DNA of 64,000 bases from Hoplostethus atlanticus (GCA_034670405.1 JAXDDX010000010.1:5801001-5865000), one strand, 5' to 3'. Shown: positions 48,040 through 58,634, numbered from the stretch's first letter. Notes: generated by a model from the letters alone, not told the origin. A program made the numbers and translations.

Positions 48040-48150
48040 TAGGTCCTGTGTAGCTCAGTGGGTAGAGCAAGGCACTAACACTGGCAGGGTGATGGGTTCC
48101 ATTCCCTGTGTAGCTCAAGGGGTAGAGCAAGGAACTAACAATGCCCTTAT
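48040..48150 (+). repeat. tRNA-derived SINE head, tandemly duplicated
   Basis: An A-box-like TAGCTCAGTGGGTAGAGCA and a B-box-like GGGTTCCATTCCC occur with tRNA spacing. A second A-box copy, TAGCTCAAGGGGTAGAGCA, follows 66 bp later without its B box. No acceptor stem can be drawn, so it is not a tRNA gene. Confidence 0.7.
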
Positions 48151-48752
48151 TTATGGCTAATTAGGAATTAGATGAATTATATCCCTTTCATGGGGTCTAC
48201 ATTCCATCACTGTGCTGCTTTTTACAGATTAAAATCTTGAACCCACGGCGGGGCCTGGAGGGAGTAATATCTGGCAGTCCTGTAAAACTGATTCCCTCCT
48301 CTGTCGCCGGTAGCCATGTTGTCCTATCTCTTGTCTGGCTGGAACATGGCATTTAAAAGGTGCCACCAGTGTTACTATTAGATAACATTGCAGAACTAGG
48401 CTTGTATTCAGTGTCCCCACTGATCAAAGGCATGTAGTTATCAAAGCTTGTCATCTGTTTGAGCGCCACGAGGACACATGTTGTTATAGACCAGTATGAA
48501 GCGCTGTAATGACTTGTATTGTATTGACTGGGACTGTGCTGACAGCTGCGCTGAGGAGAAAATGGATCCGTCGCTGACTGTCCATCAACGAGAGAATTTA
48601 GTTTTTTTTCTCTCTTTAAGCTGTACTGCTATATGCTGCCCTCTCTTCACGTCTCTCTTTCCTCCCTCCTCTCTCTTCTTTGTTTCCTTTCTCTCATCTC
48701 TATCTTCTCTCTCTTTTCTCCTGGACTCAAATTTTAAGCAAAATCACAGTTT

Positions 48753-48784
48753 TACACACACCCACACACACACACACACACACA
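48753..48784. repeat. (CA)n microsatellite
   Basis: About 13 CA units with one CCCACA interruption. Confidence 0.9.
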
Positions 48785-49098
48785 TGCAAATCCTTGTACT
48801 GACACACACCCACACCCTCTTTCAGTTCAATTCAATGACTTTATTGTCAAAATCAGAAACAATAGCACCAAAGCACAAATTACATTTTTCACAAACGTAC
48901 ATTTGAAAAAACGTAGGCCTACTATACAACAGTACCTAATCATCAATATAATTTCCTCTCTCTCTCTTACACGCATAGACACACACATACACACACAGGA
49001 TTCTCTCAGGGACTGCACTTCAGACAGGGTATCCCTCGGGGCAGCTGCAAGGGCCTCTGAATGACAGGCCAGGACAGGGCTGCTAGAGCATGCTGATG

Positions 49099-49106
<8 letters not shown>

Positions 49107-49141
<35 letters not shown>
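49107..49141. repeat. (CA)n microsatellite
   Basis: About 17 CA units, ending 36 bp before the Tc1 element. Confidence 0.93.
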
Positions 49142-49144
<3 letters not shown>

Positions 49145-49349
49145 ACTTTCCAATTTGTACTCACACCAACACATATACAGTTGCAAGAAAAATTTTGTGA
49201 ACCCTTTTGAATTACCTGCATTCCTTCATAAATAGATGATCATAACAATAGATAAGCACAATGTGATTTAACAAATAACACACAAAAATACTTTTACATG
49301 TTTTTAGTGAAGATAGCCTGAGCTGGAAAAAGTATGTGAACCTCTAGGA

Positions 49350-49541
49350 CAGAGTTCCTCAAATCCGGGCCTCGGGGTCCAGATTGCTGCTGGTTTTCTC
49401 TCCTACCAGGAAGTTAACTGCATTCACCTGGCATCCCAGGTCTTAATCAGTCCCTGATTAGACAGCTAGAATGGAAACTACCTGGTAGAGTAGAAAACCA
49501 GCAGTACTCTGGACCCCGAGGCCCGGATTTGAGGACCACTG
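49350..49541. mobile_element. hAT MITE with perfect 8-bp TSD
   Basis: The ends CAGAGTTCCTCAAATCCGGG and its inverse CCCGGATTTGAGGACCACTG form about 32-bp terminal repeats. CTCTAGGA flanks both sides exactly (49342-49349 and 49542-49549). It is 192 bp with no ORF and interrupts the Tc1 element's left inner repeat region. Confidence 0.92.
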
Positions 49542-49710
49542 CTCTAGGATAATGACTTCTATGAAATGGGGTAATTGAAGTCAGGTGATCCAATCAATGA
49601 GATGACATTCAGGTGTGGGTTAGAGGTGTCCTGTCATATAAAAAAACCCCCCAAAAAACCCAGAGTTTGGTTACCAACAGAGTCTGCTCTCCAAAAAAAG
49701 ATCTGTTGAA

Positions 49711-50450
49711 GTGGACTATGCCCCGGGCAAAAGAAAAAAGGTCCTCCAGAGAAGAGTTGTTGAGACTCATACGGCTGTAAAACGATACAAAAGCATTTCC
49801 AAAGACTTGGGCCTCCGTCAGTCTGCAGTCAGACAGATTGTATACAAATGGAGAAAATTCAGTGCTACTGCTCCTCTCCCTAGGAGTGGACGTCCACTAT
49901 AAGAAAAACACTAACCAAGAGTGGAGTTCATGGGAGGATACCAAGGAGGAAACCACTGCTCTGCTGCCTGTCTCAAGTTTGCCAAACACCAACATGTTCC
50001 ACAAAGGTACTGGAACAATGTTCTGTGGACAGATGAGACAGTAGTTTAACTTTTTATCAAAAGGGCACAACGCTGTTTGTAGGAGAATAAACACTGCATA
50101 CCAACAGCAAAACCTCAAAACCTGACACATGGTGGAGGGAGCATCATGGTTGGGTGCTTTGCTGCCTCAGGGCCCGAACGGCTTCAGTCATTGAGGGATC
50201 AATGAATTCAAATAGTATCAGGAATCTCCAAGAGAATATCAGGGTAACAGTCTGTGGTCTGAAGCTTAACAGAGGTTGGGTCATGCAGCTTGAAAATGAC
50301 TCCAAACACAAAAGCAAATCTACAACAGAATGGCTTAAACAGGAAAGGTTGTGGCATGACCTGAAGCAAGTCGTTCATGCAAGACATCCCAAAAATATCA
50401 ATGAACCAAAACAGTTCTGTAAGGCAGGAACGGTCCAAAATACCTCCTAG
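49711..50450 (+). pseudogene. broken Tc1 transposase
   Basis: A start codon at 49718 opens a short Tc1-like N-terminus that ends at a stop near 49777. The helix-turn-helix region continues in another frame with YKSISKDLGLRQSAVRQIVY and LPRSGRP. After a deletion, a DDE-domain part has YWNNVLWTDET (catalytic Asp), GGGSIMVWGCF, and a decayed NDSKHKSKSTTEWLK (catalytic Asp region). Several stops and frameshifts make it inactive. Confidence 0.85.
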
Positions 50451-50603
50451 CTGTTGTGCAGGTCTGATCAGCAACTACAGGAAACGATTGGTTCAGATTA
50501 TTGCTACTAAAGGAGGTTCCACCAGTTACTAAATCTCATGGTTCACATACTTTTTCCAATGCAAGCTGTTAACGTTATGTTGTGTTTATTTGTTAAATCA
50601 AAT

Positions 50604-50830
50604 CACTGCTGGAGCCTATCCCAGCATGCATTGGGTGGAAGGTAGGGAAACACCCTAGACAGGTCGTCAGTCCATCACAGGGCAAACACAAAGACAGACT
50701 AACACAGATAGACAGACAACCGTCCTCATGCTCAAATTCACACCTATGGGCAATTTTACAGTCACCAATTCACCTTGCATGTCTTCACACTGTGGGAGGA
50801 AACCAGAGCACACCCACATATATTTATTTT
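50604..50830 (+). repeat. fish interspersed repeat fragment
   Basis: It contains GCTGGAGCCTATCCCAGCAT, CAGGTCGTCAGTCCATCACA, TGGGCAATTTTACAGTCACC and ACTGTGGGAGGAAACC. I recognise this series as a very common repeat in teleost genomes. I do not assign its class. A (TG)n array follows at 50835-50868. Confidence 0.65.
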
Positions 50831-50832
50831 TC

Positions 50833-50834
<2 letters not shown>

Positions 50835-50868
<34 letters not shown>
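50835..50868. repeat. (TG)n microsatellite
   Basis: About 17 TG units inside the Tc1 composite. Confidence 0.93.
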
Positions 50869-50869
<1 letters not shown>

Positions 50870-50989
50870 AGACTTTGGAAACAAGTTTCCTCTAAGGAGG
50901 ACAATAAATAATCTATCTAACTATCTCTATAGTAATAGCACACAAAAATATTTTGAACCTTGACCTCAATCGCTACGTATCAACCGCAC

Positions 50990-51515
50990 TGCGTGCTGGA
51001 ATCGTGCTGGATATCGCGATGTGAATGTGCAGTGTTGTGGAAAGAAAAAAAATGGAGCAGTTTATAATCGGCGGAAGCAAGACGGATAACAATGTGTGTC
51101 GGATAACAAAGGCACGGCAGAGAAAGAATCGAAAGGGAAAAAAAGCCAAAAGTAGGAAATATGACAAAACGTATTTGGAGTATGGCTTCACTCAGACAAG
51201 GAGAGTATCCACGCCCACAGTGCATGTGTGTGCGTCAGGGCGTCAGAGAGTCAGAGTGAGAGCCTGACTGAGAGCATGAGTTCGACAGGAGATCGGGAGG
51301 ATCGAGTCGGGCTGTGGCGCGGGGGGAGCGAGCGGGACCAGCAGCGGCGACCGTCCGACAAGACCGGGTTGAATTATTCTGCTGTGGTGTAAATAAAGCG
51401 TCCTGTTGGCCCGTTAACTCTGCCCTCCTGCCTCGTCTCTGTCTGTCGCTGTCTCTGTCTATTTGCAAAATATTTTAAGGGGGTTGCAGAACTAGAAAAA
51501 GGTTAAGAACCCCAG
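50990..51515 (+). mobile_element. hAT-like element remnant with transposase N-terminus
   Basis: An ORF from the Met at 51052 has FIIGGSKTD, a Lys/Arg-rich stretch, and KSRKYDKTYLEYGFTQT. The KxRKYD-x-Y-x-YGFT pattern is typical of the N-terminus of ZBED5/FAM200-type hAT transposases. The frame then runs into unrelated sequence, so only the start remains. The 3' part has GAACTAGAAAAAGGTTAAGA, a hAT-like terminus. A clear left end and target duplication were not found. Confidence 0.6.
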
Positions 51516-52438
51516 ACAATATTTTAGGGGACATTTATACAGCAATGCAGGTAATTCAAAAGGGTTCACAAACTTTTTCTCGCAACTGTAAAATACACTG
51601 TCACATACACACAATGGATTGCTCTTACATGCCTATTGAAGACTGCAGGCTTTGTTAAAAGCCAGTTACAGAAAAACCAACATGGTATTACTAGCACCTA
51701 GGTTGACATGCAGAACAGCCAGAAAGAGAGAGACTGCCAGGTAATGCCGTCTGCCAAATATTTCCTTTTGATGATGTAGCTGCAAGTGTGACTCATCGCA
51801 AAGACAAATCAGTGGATGAATTGTTTATGAAATGTATCTGATGGTATTAAAGTGATAAATTGCCGCTCAGCCTGGCGGTGTTGTGGATTCGGAGGTGTGT
51901 TACTGCATGTCAGGAACAAGAGGCTGTGGTTGTTTATGCAGAGGAGACATCTCTCTCTATATAGCAGACTGGATTACAAGGGGATCTATTTCAGGCAAGA
52001 GGAGTCCCAGTATTTGTTTGATTTCTTAACTGCCCAATATTGTGCTGCTGCAATACGTAACTCACAGCAAAAACCCTGTATCTCCAAAATATCATTTTTT
52101 TCAGGAACTAAGAAACAGCCGTGTTTTTAATCTGCCGACCGTGCGTTTTTGTGGTTATCCAATGGGGTTTGAGAGGTTTTGTAAGCCCATGGGTGGTCGA
52201 ATTTTCTCAGCCCCTGCAGGACCATGTAATTCTCTAGCTTAAGTTAAAACATGACAATCACAGACTGGTGAGGTTTTCACATGACAACAGTGTCAAGAAT
52301 GCCAGAGGGCAGCCGAAGGCCAAGCAGCTCCTTGCAATGTGGAAATCTGACAGGACTTGTCACTCACTCTGGATGGAGTATCAGCTTAATTCCTGTCAGT
52401 GTGTAATGTAAATGACAGTGTTCCCTTCCCTCCTACAG

Positions 52439-52744
52439 TTCCACCGGTCATCCTGAAACTGGCCGAACCCTGAGCGGCGCCACGACACCTGCATCGAGTT
52501 CACGGTTCGGGGTTACCCCCAGCCCAAGCTGCGCTGGTTCCACAAAGAGGAGGTTCTCAAAAACGACTTCATCCAAACAGGAGATGGACTTCTATCAGGA
52601 CTATCTGGAGGGGTGCCTGACTTTCCAGAACCCCACGCACTTTGACAATGGCAACTACACCCTGGAGGCCAGCAACCCTCTGGGAACCTGTCACCAAGAC
52701 AGTGTATGGACACTTCCTCTTGGCCCCGGACATCGGCGAGAACG
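52439..52744 (+). CDS. ntrk3: ntrk3 second Ig-like domain exon, frameshifted as written
   Basis: This exon encodes the second Ig-like domain (d5), the NT-3-binding domain of TrkC. Recognisable pieces in three frames are PPVILKLAEP; DTCIEFTVRGYPQPKLRWF with the first cysteine; LEGCLTFQNPTHFDNGNYTL with the second; and TKTVYGHFLLAPDIGEN. Each piece is well conserved, but they are joined by single extra bases at about 52468-52470, 52578-52581 and 52687-52690. The first gives a TGA at 52471-52473. Without them the exon is 303 nt and keeps phase 1 at both ends. Acceptor TCCTACAG and donor GTGAGC are good. Either assembly errors or real inactivation is possible. Confidence 0.92.
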
Positions 52745-53467
52745 GTGAGCGTTGTTTTTTCTGCTTCTTGAAAGATGGTGTGGATTGTCCAGTAGGGTCC
52801 TGTGAAGGGAACTGCATAGGAGGAGGAGTAATGTTGACACAGCTATTGTAGCTGTTAGTATAGCAGTAATACCAGAGATGGATGATGAGTGATGCCATGC
52901 TGGCAGCTGCATAATCACAGTAAAGAACATACTCACAGTTATTATGGCTTTTACACAACGATTACGAACACTTTACTGCCTGGCTGTCGGAGGTTTTCTT
53001 CAAAGTAGTGTACTTAAATAACACCAAAAAAAAACACAGGAGAAGTAGCTCAGCTGATTCCCACAAGAGTTAGCATGGCAGCCAAACCCATTTTGGGGAA
53101 TTATCACGGTTGGATCTTTGACCAGTTGGATTGCTTGGATTAGACTACCCATTGTATGAACAATAGGTACATTCAAGATGGTTCAAAACAACGAAAACAT
53201 TTGGCAGCTTTTTTTTTTTTTTAATTAAAATCTCCCTTCACTGGGTGGAGGGTGGAGGGCTGATTCCCACTCACTGGAAAGCCGCCAAGGTTCATCCACA
53301 GTTCAGGCAGGTAGATTGTTCACTCGCAGTTCATCCCGAGTTCACAGGGAGAGGGGGATAAACCCACAAAGGCTGCCAAATTTCTCCCCCATGGTCCGTA
53401 TTCCAAGGTTAATACCTTGTGTCAATTTATTGACTCAACACGACTTTCTCTGTCTTCTCTTTTGCAG
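52745..53467 (+). other. ntrk3: intron, 723 bp
   Basis: It starts GTGAGC and ends in a strong polypyrimidine tract, TCTGTCTTCTCTTTTGCAG. No repeat or gene is recognised in it. Confidence 0.88.
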
Positions 53468-53482
53468 AAATGGCGGAATATG
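53468..53482 (+). CDS. ntrk3: ntrk3 15-nt microexon
   Basis: The 15 bases AAATGGCGGAATATG lie between TTTTGCAG and GTGAGT. With the G from the previous exon they encode E-M-A-E-Y, and the last base starts a Val codon completed at 55978. It lies in the linker between the second Ig domain and the membrane, where Trk genes are known to have short and alternatively spliced exons. Length is a multiple of three and phase is 1 on both sides, so it can be included or skipped in frame. It is supported by the splice sites and phase only, since a 5-residue match cannot be tested. Confidence 0.75.
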
Positions 53483-55977
53483 GTGAGTATTTCTATTTTT
53501 ATTCTTTACCTTTTGTGTGCCAGGTTGTTTGGTTATTTCAACAAATCACAGTCCACTCTATCTGATCCGCAGTTATGCAGCAAAACCACACGCATCCCCC
53601 ACATGTGGATTCTCACTCCCAAACCACAACATTGGTGCACCAAATCTAAACATCCATTTTGATTTTTTTTGTAAGACTGTAAAGATATTAGCCAGGATGA
53701 CAATGGTAAGAATTGGTCATCTCAACAGTGGTTGTCGAGGGAGGGGAGAGCGTTACTCATTTGCTTTCCCCACCCACATTTTCCCAGCTGGTTCTGAGAT
53801 TTGAACTATCATTTGTCGGGTGGTAGCTGCCCACCCTGGTCGCCCGTGATGTGTAAATGTTTGTGAAGCGAGATGCGCAGTGCAACGGTGCTTTGGCCTG
53901 CTCGCACGCTGCATCATAAATCTCCTGTGTGTGATGCGTATAGTTTGGCCTCAGGCTGTTCTGCCGGCCTCACCGTTGAGGAGTTAAACAAAGCGGGCTG
54001 GTCTGATCTCTGACCTTCATCAGAGTCTTCCTCCATCTCCATATGAGGCCATTCCTTCTAATTAGAGTCTGAGGCACTGACTGTGTGACTGGCTGCATTA
54101 GGCAGAGGACGGCCATGTTGCTACACACACACTGACACACACACACACACAGTAATGTGCTCCAGCATACTGTGTGTCTGAGCCAGTGGCAGCCAGTCTG
54201 CCATGCGGCCATTAATTTGCCCACAATTACTCTCTGATGTCCTGGCTGGAGGCCTTAGACTGGAGTTTCCCCGACACCAGTTCATTTCATTTCATGGCTC
54301 TGTCTCCGTCCTCTTCCTGTCCTCTCCTCCCTCCCGGACCCGAAACACTGCTGTCCTTCCCTTTGCCAAAATCCCCATTTTACCGTCAAAAAATGATTAC
54401 CACATTAATTGAGACGTTTAGTATAATTACTGTGAACAAACGCAGCCTCTACATTTCATTTTAGGAAATCTGCTGTATTGCTGTGCGGCACAAAACAATA
54501 TTCCTTTATGGCACAAAGCGGACAAAGGGCGCTGTTCTTCCTCTTTGAGACAGGAAGCCATCGGGTTTATGGGACATGTGGTCTTCATTTTGACGAACAC
54601 TAGAATAAACAATACCACTGGTATTGGATTTAGGTGTGAGGCAAGAGTCCCCCGCCTCTTTTTGAATCAGTTATCCTTTTAAATGTTGCTACATGTAGCA
54701 TCTTTAAACGTCAATATATCATTGGCTATTTATTGTGATATCTTGATATATTTACCATAAACAAATAACACCATGGTCGAGATGATAAGAGGACTCTATC
54801 TCATTGAGACGTCCGCTTTCTCACGCCGTCTCTCCCGGCTTGCGCACCTCGCCTACGCCTCACCCACTCCCTCCCCCCAGTCTGCCACAATCAGTTCACC
54901 ATATGTTTTAAACGATCTTTTGACTGTTTAACTGGTGTGAACGTTATACTATCGCTTTAGGCTTTGGAAATATCTAGCTCCCGTTGGTCGTTGATATCGT
55001 CGGTTGAGAGAAAATAGTTGTTACAGTACGTGAAAAGGAGTTCTGTGAATCTGCACTCGATTGCTCTTCCTCAACGACCGCATGTGTGTCTCAGTAAACT
55101 GAAATTGAATTGTGAGAACTGAATGTGGAAGTATATAGAGTTGAATTTTCAGTGAGGATCAAATACAGTTTCAGAGCAAATTAATTCAGTTTCATAATAT
55201 TACATTCAGTTTTCAAGTTTATTGGAATTCAGTTCCAAACTAATAAATCCAAATGATGCTACTCAGATTCAGTTTTTCAATGTAATTATTCAAGTTGAGC
55301 AATTCAAATTCAAATATAAATGATTCAAATTCAGTTTCTAGTGACACATATTTCTGCCCATAGTTAATACTCAGGTTAATACACTGGTATAAGGAAAAAC
55401 TAAACAACTAAACAATATGCAGCTATTATACTGGGTAAAACTTTATAATGGCTTATTCCAGTGTATTCTCAACAATGGCCATTTTAAAATGTGCTGTCTG
55501 TGAAATATACTTGTTAGTATAAGAACATAATAGACTGTTAGTATAATACACAGGGTGATACTTTACAGTGGCCTAGTTCTAGTGAATTAATCTGCGTATT
55601 AACCTACGGAAAAGGAAAAGCATTGTAATAATACTGCAATACTGTGCAAGTACCTAATGAAAATGAATACACAGAACAAGAGCTCAGTAGAGTAAAGTGA
55701 TGTTAGTGGAATATACTGTTGGTGTTGTTCACTGGGTAACACTTGCTTACTCAAGTGGCTAATAAGTAATACTATTAGCCTTAATCCACACAATTATTAT
55801 GTGTATTGTGTACTTAAATACACATGGAATAAGGACATTTTAAAATAGTGTTACCATAGACACATTGTGAAATATACTCATTAATTTATTATACCATTAG
55901 TGCAATAGACTGTAAACCACATGATAGTGAAGTTTTATTGTTCTGCCAGCCGCTAATGTCGGTTTTGTGTGTTCCAG
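53483..55977 (+). other. ntrk3: intron, 2.5 kb
   Basis: It starts GTGAGT and ends GTGTGTTCCAG. It has a short CA run (54121-54152), an irregular ATTCAGTTT-rich region (55085-55340), and diverged repeats with CACTGGGTAA-type motifs (55370-55770). The stretch 53500-54950 has no recognised feature. Confidence 0.88.
55085..55340. repeat. irregular ATTCAGTTT-type repeat region
   Basis: Many near copies of AATTCAGTTTC or ATTCAAATTCA occur at uneven spacing. It could be a decayed satellite or part of a transposon. No ORF. Confidence 0.55.
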
Positions 55978-56033
55978 TTACTTCGGCGCCGTCAGACAGC
56001 GACTCGGGCCGGCCAGATGAAGATACATTCGGG
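55978..56033 (+). CDS. ntrk3: ntrk3 juxtamembrane linker exon
   Basis: This 56-nt exon encodes the extracellular linker TSAPSDSDSGRPDEDTFG. The end EDTFG is the conserved TrkC sequence right before the membrane helix; the Ser/Asp-rich start is divergent. It completes a Val codon and ends in phase 0. Acceptor GTTCCAG and donor GTGAGT. Confidence 0.93.
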
Positions 56034-57169
56034 GTGAGTTTTCTCCTTAATGATGCTGATGAAACAGCTTCTAAAGATGTCACCCGTGGACTCCCTTGAG
56101 AGCTGTGTGCTTCAAACCACATCTACAGTAACTGATTTTTATTTGCCCCTTTTTGAAGTTCAGGCAGTGTGTCGCCACGCAGCACTGAGGCACAAAGACT
56201 ATAACACACAAAGCCTTGTCAAGATCACTCTTCTAGAGCTGTTGCTAATGATGTTGATGATGGTAACACTACAGTGAGTAATGTTATGTAATGTGTTGCA
56301 GGGCTTCTGTACAGTATTTGAAACCAAAGCTGGGGATTTCGTCCTATATAACTCAATGGGTAGCGCAAGGCACTAACACTGGGCTAGGGGTTTGTCTCCC
56401 ATTTGGGGCAACCTAAATGAAAAATGTACACACTCATGGTACTGTGAGGTACTGGTGTTACAAAAGTGTACACATAATCTGTAATTGGATTGAATAGTTC
56501 CACTGTAATCATATTTGTTTATTCCTGTGTCGAATTGGTGATTACGGGTTGGATTGCTCAGAAACATGTCACATTATTGACCTAAACATCATTTTACACA
56601 ACTTTAAATGATGATGAATCACGGCTGTAGGTGATAACAAATGTTCCAATTGTACTCTGTAAACTGAAATAAATGACTTGTCTATTTTTATCATTATTTA
56701 TTTAACCTCATCCAGATTTGTTCCGCTGAGATCAAGAATATCTTTTCCAGGGGAAACCTGATTGTAGACGAGCGAGGCTGAGGGTGTGGATTTATACCAT
56801 GTCATTGGGAAAATTGCTGCTGCAATTCAGTTTCTTTTTCCAATTTAATTTTTTTCCTGGCCCAGGCACAGGGCACGAGGGCCAAACTGCCCTGATGGTA
56901 CATCTGGTTGTAGATGAGGATCGTATTCAAATTGCAGTCTGAAATACATTGCAACCAAGAGAGACATTTACCTTCACATTCTTTTCAGTTAATCTAAAAT
57001 TAATCTATGAGTAAGAAATCGCAATCAGATTGTATTTTTCAAAAGAATAATCCAGGGGATTAAACTACCGATTACTGTATTTCTCAGGTAATCAGTAATC
57101 TGTAAAGGATTACCTGAGAACAGAGCCTTCCCATCGCTGCCTGAGTTTGACCCAATGTTCCTCCCTCAG
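56034..57169 (+). other. ntrk3: intron, 1.1 kb
   Basis: It starts GTGAGT and ends CTCCCTCAG. It contains one SINE-like head at 56335-56440. The rest has no recognised feature. Confidence 0.9.
56335..56440 (+). repeat. tRNA-derived SINE head
   Basis: It has TAACTCAATGGGTAGCGCAA, then GGCACTAACACTGGGC, closely related to 48040-48105. The B box is decayed. Confidence 0.6.
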
Positions 57170-57272
57170 GTTTCCATCGCTGTGGGTTTGGCGGGCTTCG
57201 CTTGCGTCCTCCTCCTCGTCCTCTTTGTTCTCATCAACAAATATGGCCGGCGCTCCAAATTCGGTATGAAAG
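57170..57272 (+). CDS. ntrk3: ntrk3 transmembrane exon
   Basis: This 103-nt exon encodes the single membrane-spanning helix and the start of the cytoplasmic side. It opens VSIAVGLAGFACVLLL, continues hydrophobic for about 24 residues, and ends with the basic stop-transfer KYGRRSKFGMK, identical to the TrkC motif. It is phase 0 at the start and ends one base into a Gly codon. Acceptor CTCCCTCAG, donor GTAAGT. The kinase exons must follow beyond the window. Confidence 0.97.
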
Positions 57273-57729
57273 GTAAGTCTACACAAACAGACAGGCAGAC
57301 AGCCTAGCAGCGTGCTATTAGCATTGTTTTCCCCTTTCTGCCAGTTGCATCATCACACCGAGTCCATAACCCCACAGCTAATCTTCCCTCCGAAACCTTT
57401 CTTCGCCAGAAGATGTACAGACGCAGCCATTGTAGAAGTTCCACTTTTTACTGCATGTTTACTGAGCTACCGCGGTGCTTTAGTCACATCCCTAGGAGGA
57501 ATTGTTTGGAAAAATCAAGTGTTTCTGTTTTGGAAGGTACAGCGAATTGGTCTGCTAATTGGCTGATTGACAGATACTGTGTTACTGTATACTACTTGGG
57601 TTTTGCTATGTAACGTTCAATAGTTGTCTGCAGCATCAGTGCAGGATAAATGCATGAGGGCATGAAGGGGAAGTTTTACAATGGCTACTATACAATATGT
57701 TGCATGCAACCTTGTGCAACGCATTTGCA

Positions 57730-57761
<32 letters not shown>
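57730..57761. repeat. (CA)n microsatellite
   Basis: About 16 CA units. Confidence 0.93.
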
Positions 57762-57765
<4 letters not shown>

Positions 57766-58589
57766 GTCTTGATACTTGAAACATAATATGCACGCGCAGA
57801 AAGAACAAACACGCACTCGTACATACACCTCTTATGCTTGGAGTGTGTGCTGTATAGAGCGATCACAGAAGGGATCCTGAATTAATTAGTGGACTCTGCA
57901 CTGTCGATCATGCTGAGGAATTCAATAGGATTAATATGGCTTTTGTGCATGCTGAGCTTTCATTTTGGGTCAGCTCCAGGTTCTGCTTATCTCCCTGGCG
58001 TTGGCATTGTGGAAAAGGCACAATCCATTGAAGCGCTGATCTGAGAACAGAGCAAAGAGGATAGCAGGGTAGCAGCTGAGGTCCTGTGATTCAGGCTAAG
58101 TGTTTGGCCGCCTGGGCGCTAACCACAGCTCTTATCACTTAGTGGGCTGAGTATTGGTATCTTCTTCTGTTTGGAGGTATACGGTGATAAACAGTCCGGG
58201 GATCGCTCACGCAACACCCCCACGAGGCACTGGGATTCAAGCCTACGATCCGACTTAACCAGATGTTCTCTGTTGCTTCTGTTTTATGTCAATCTGCTCG
58301 TTTCTTTGATTCTAGCATTGCTCCCTCCTGGCTTTTCTCGCTGTTGGTTTTTTTTAGCATGTTTTTTCCTGCTGTTAGTTTTTTTTAGCATGGTGTAAAA
58401 TAGTATCAGCCACTGCCACTGCTTAATTAGCTACTTAGCAGGATTAGGGTTTATTACTTACCTTGGTAAAGAACTCTGCTGTAATTATTTAGGGGTGACA
58501 ATTATTGCTTTGCCCTAAAGTCGGCTCAAATGAAGGATCAGTCTTACATTTAATGAGGCCTTCTAAACCTGTTGGTAAAGTCATGGCAT

Positions 58590-58634
58590 GTCAAATACAT
58601 ATATATATATATATATGTGTGTATATATATATAG
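58590..58634. repeat. (AT)n/(GT)n compound repeat
   Basis: ATATAT runs on both sides of a short TGTGTG piece; self-complementary and able to form a cruciform. Confidence 0.85.

Larger units (their letters stand above)
49178..51588 (+). mobile_element. Tc1/mariner element with nested insertions
   Basis: The left end CAGTTGCAAGAAAAATTTTG and the right end (reverse complement) CAGTTGCGAGAAAAAGTTTG are terminal inverted repeats ending AATTACCTGCATT. The element is flanked by TA (49176-49177 and 51589-51590), the Tc1 target. Inner repeats GGAAAAAGTATGTGAACC (near 49325) and its inverse (near 50540) give an IR/DR layout as in fish Tc1 elements. Its transposase is broken. Later insertions sit inside: a hAT MITE (49350-49541), a repeat (50604-50830) and a hAT piece (about 50870-51520). 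Confidence 0.88.
45444..52438 (+). other. ntrk3: intron, 7.0 kb, between the Ig domains
   Basis: It starts GTGAGT and ends CCTCCTACAG. It holds SINE-like fragments (45605, 48040), microsatellites and the composite Tc1 element at 49178-51588. The stretches 45800-48030 and 51600-52430 show nothing recognised; a 210-codon minus-strand ORF at 46888-47520 has no identifiable family. Confidence 0.9.

Noticed and set aside
48040-48115. Apparent tRNA gene
   Set aside because: A and B boxes are present but no acceptor or anticodon stems can be formed; it is a SINE head.
52569-52958. 129-codon minus-strand ORF over the second Ig exon
   Set aside because: It is a shadow of the conserved + strand exon and has no family of its own.
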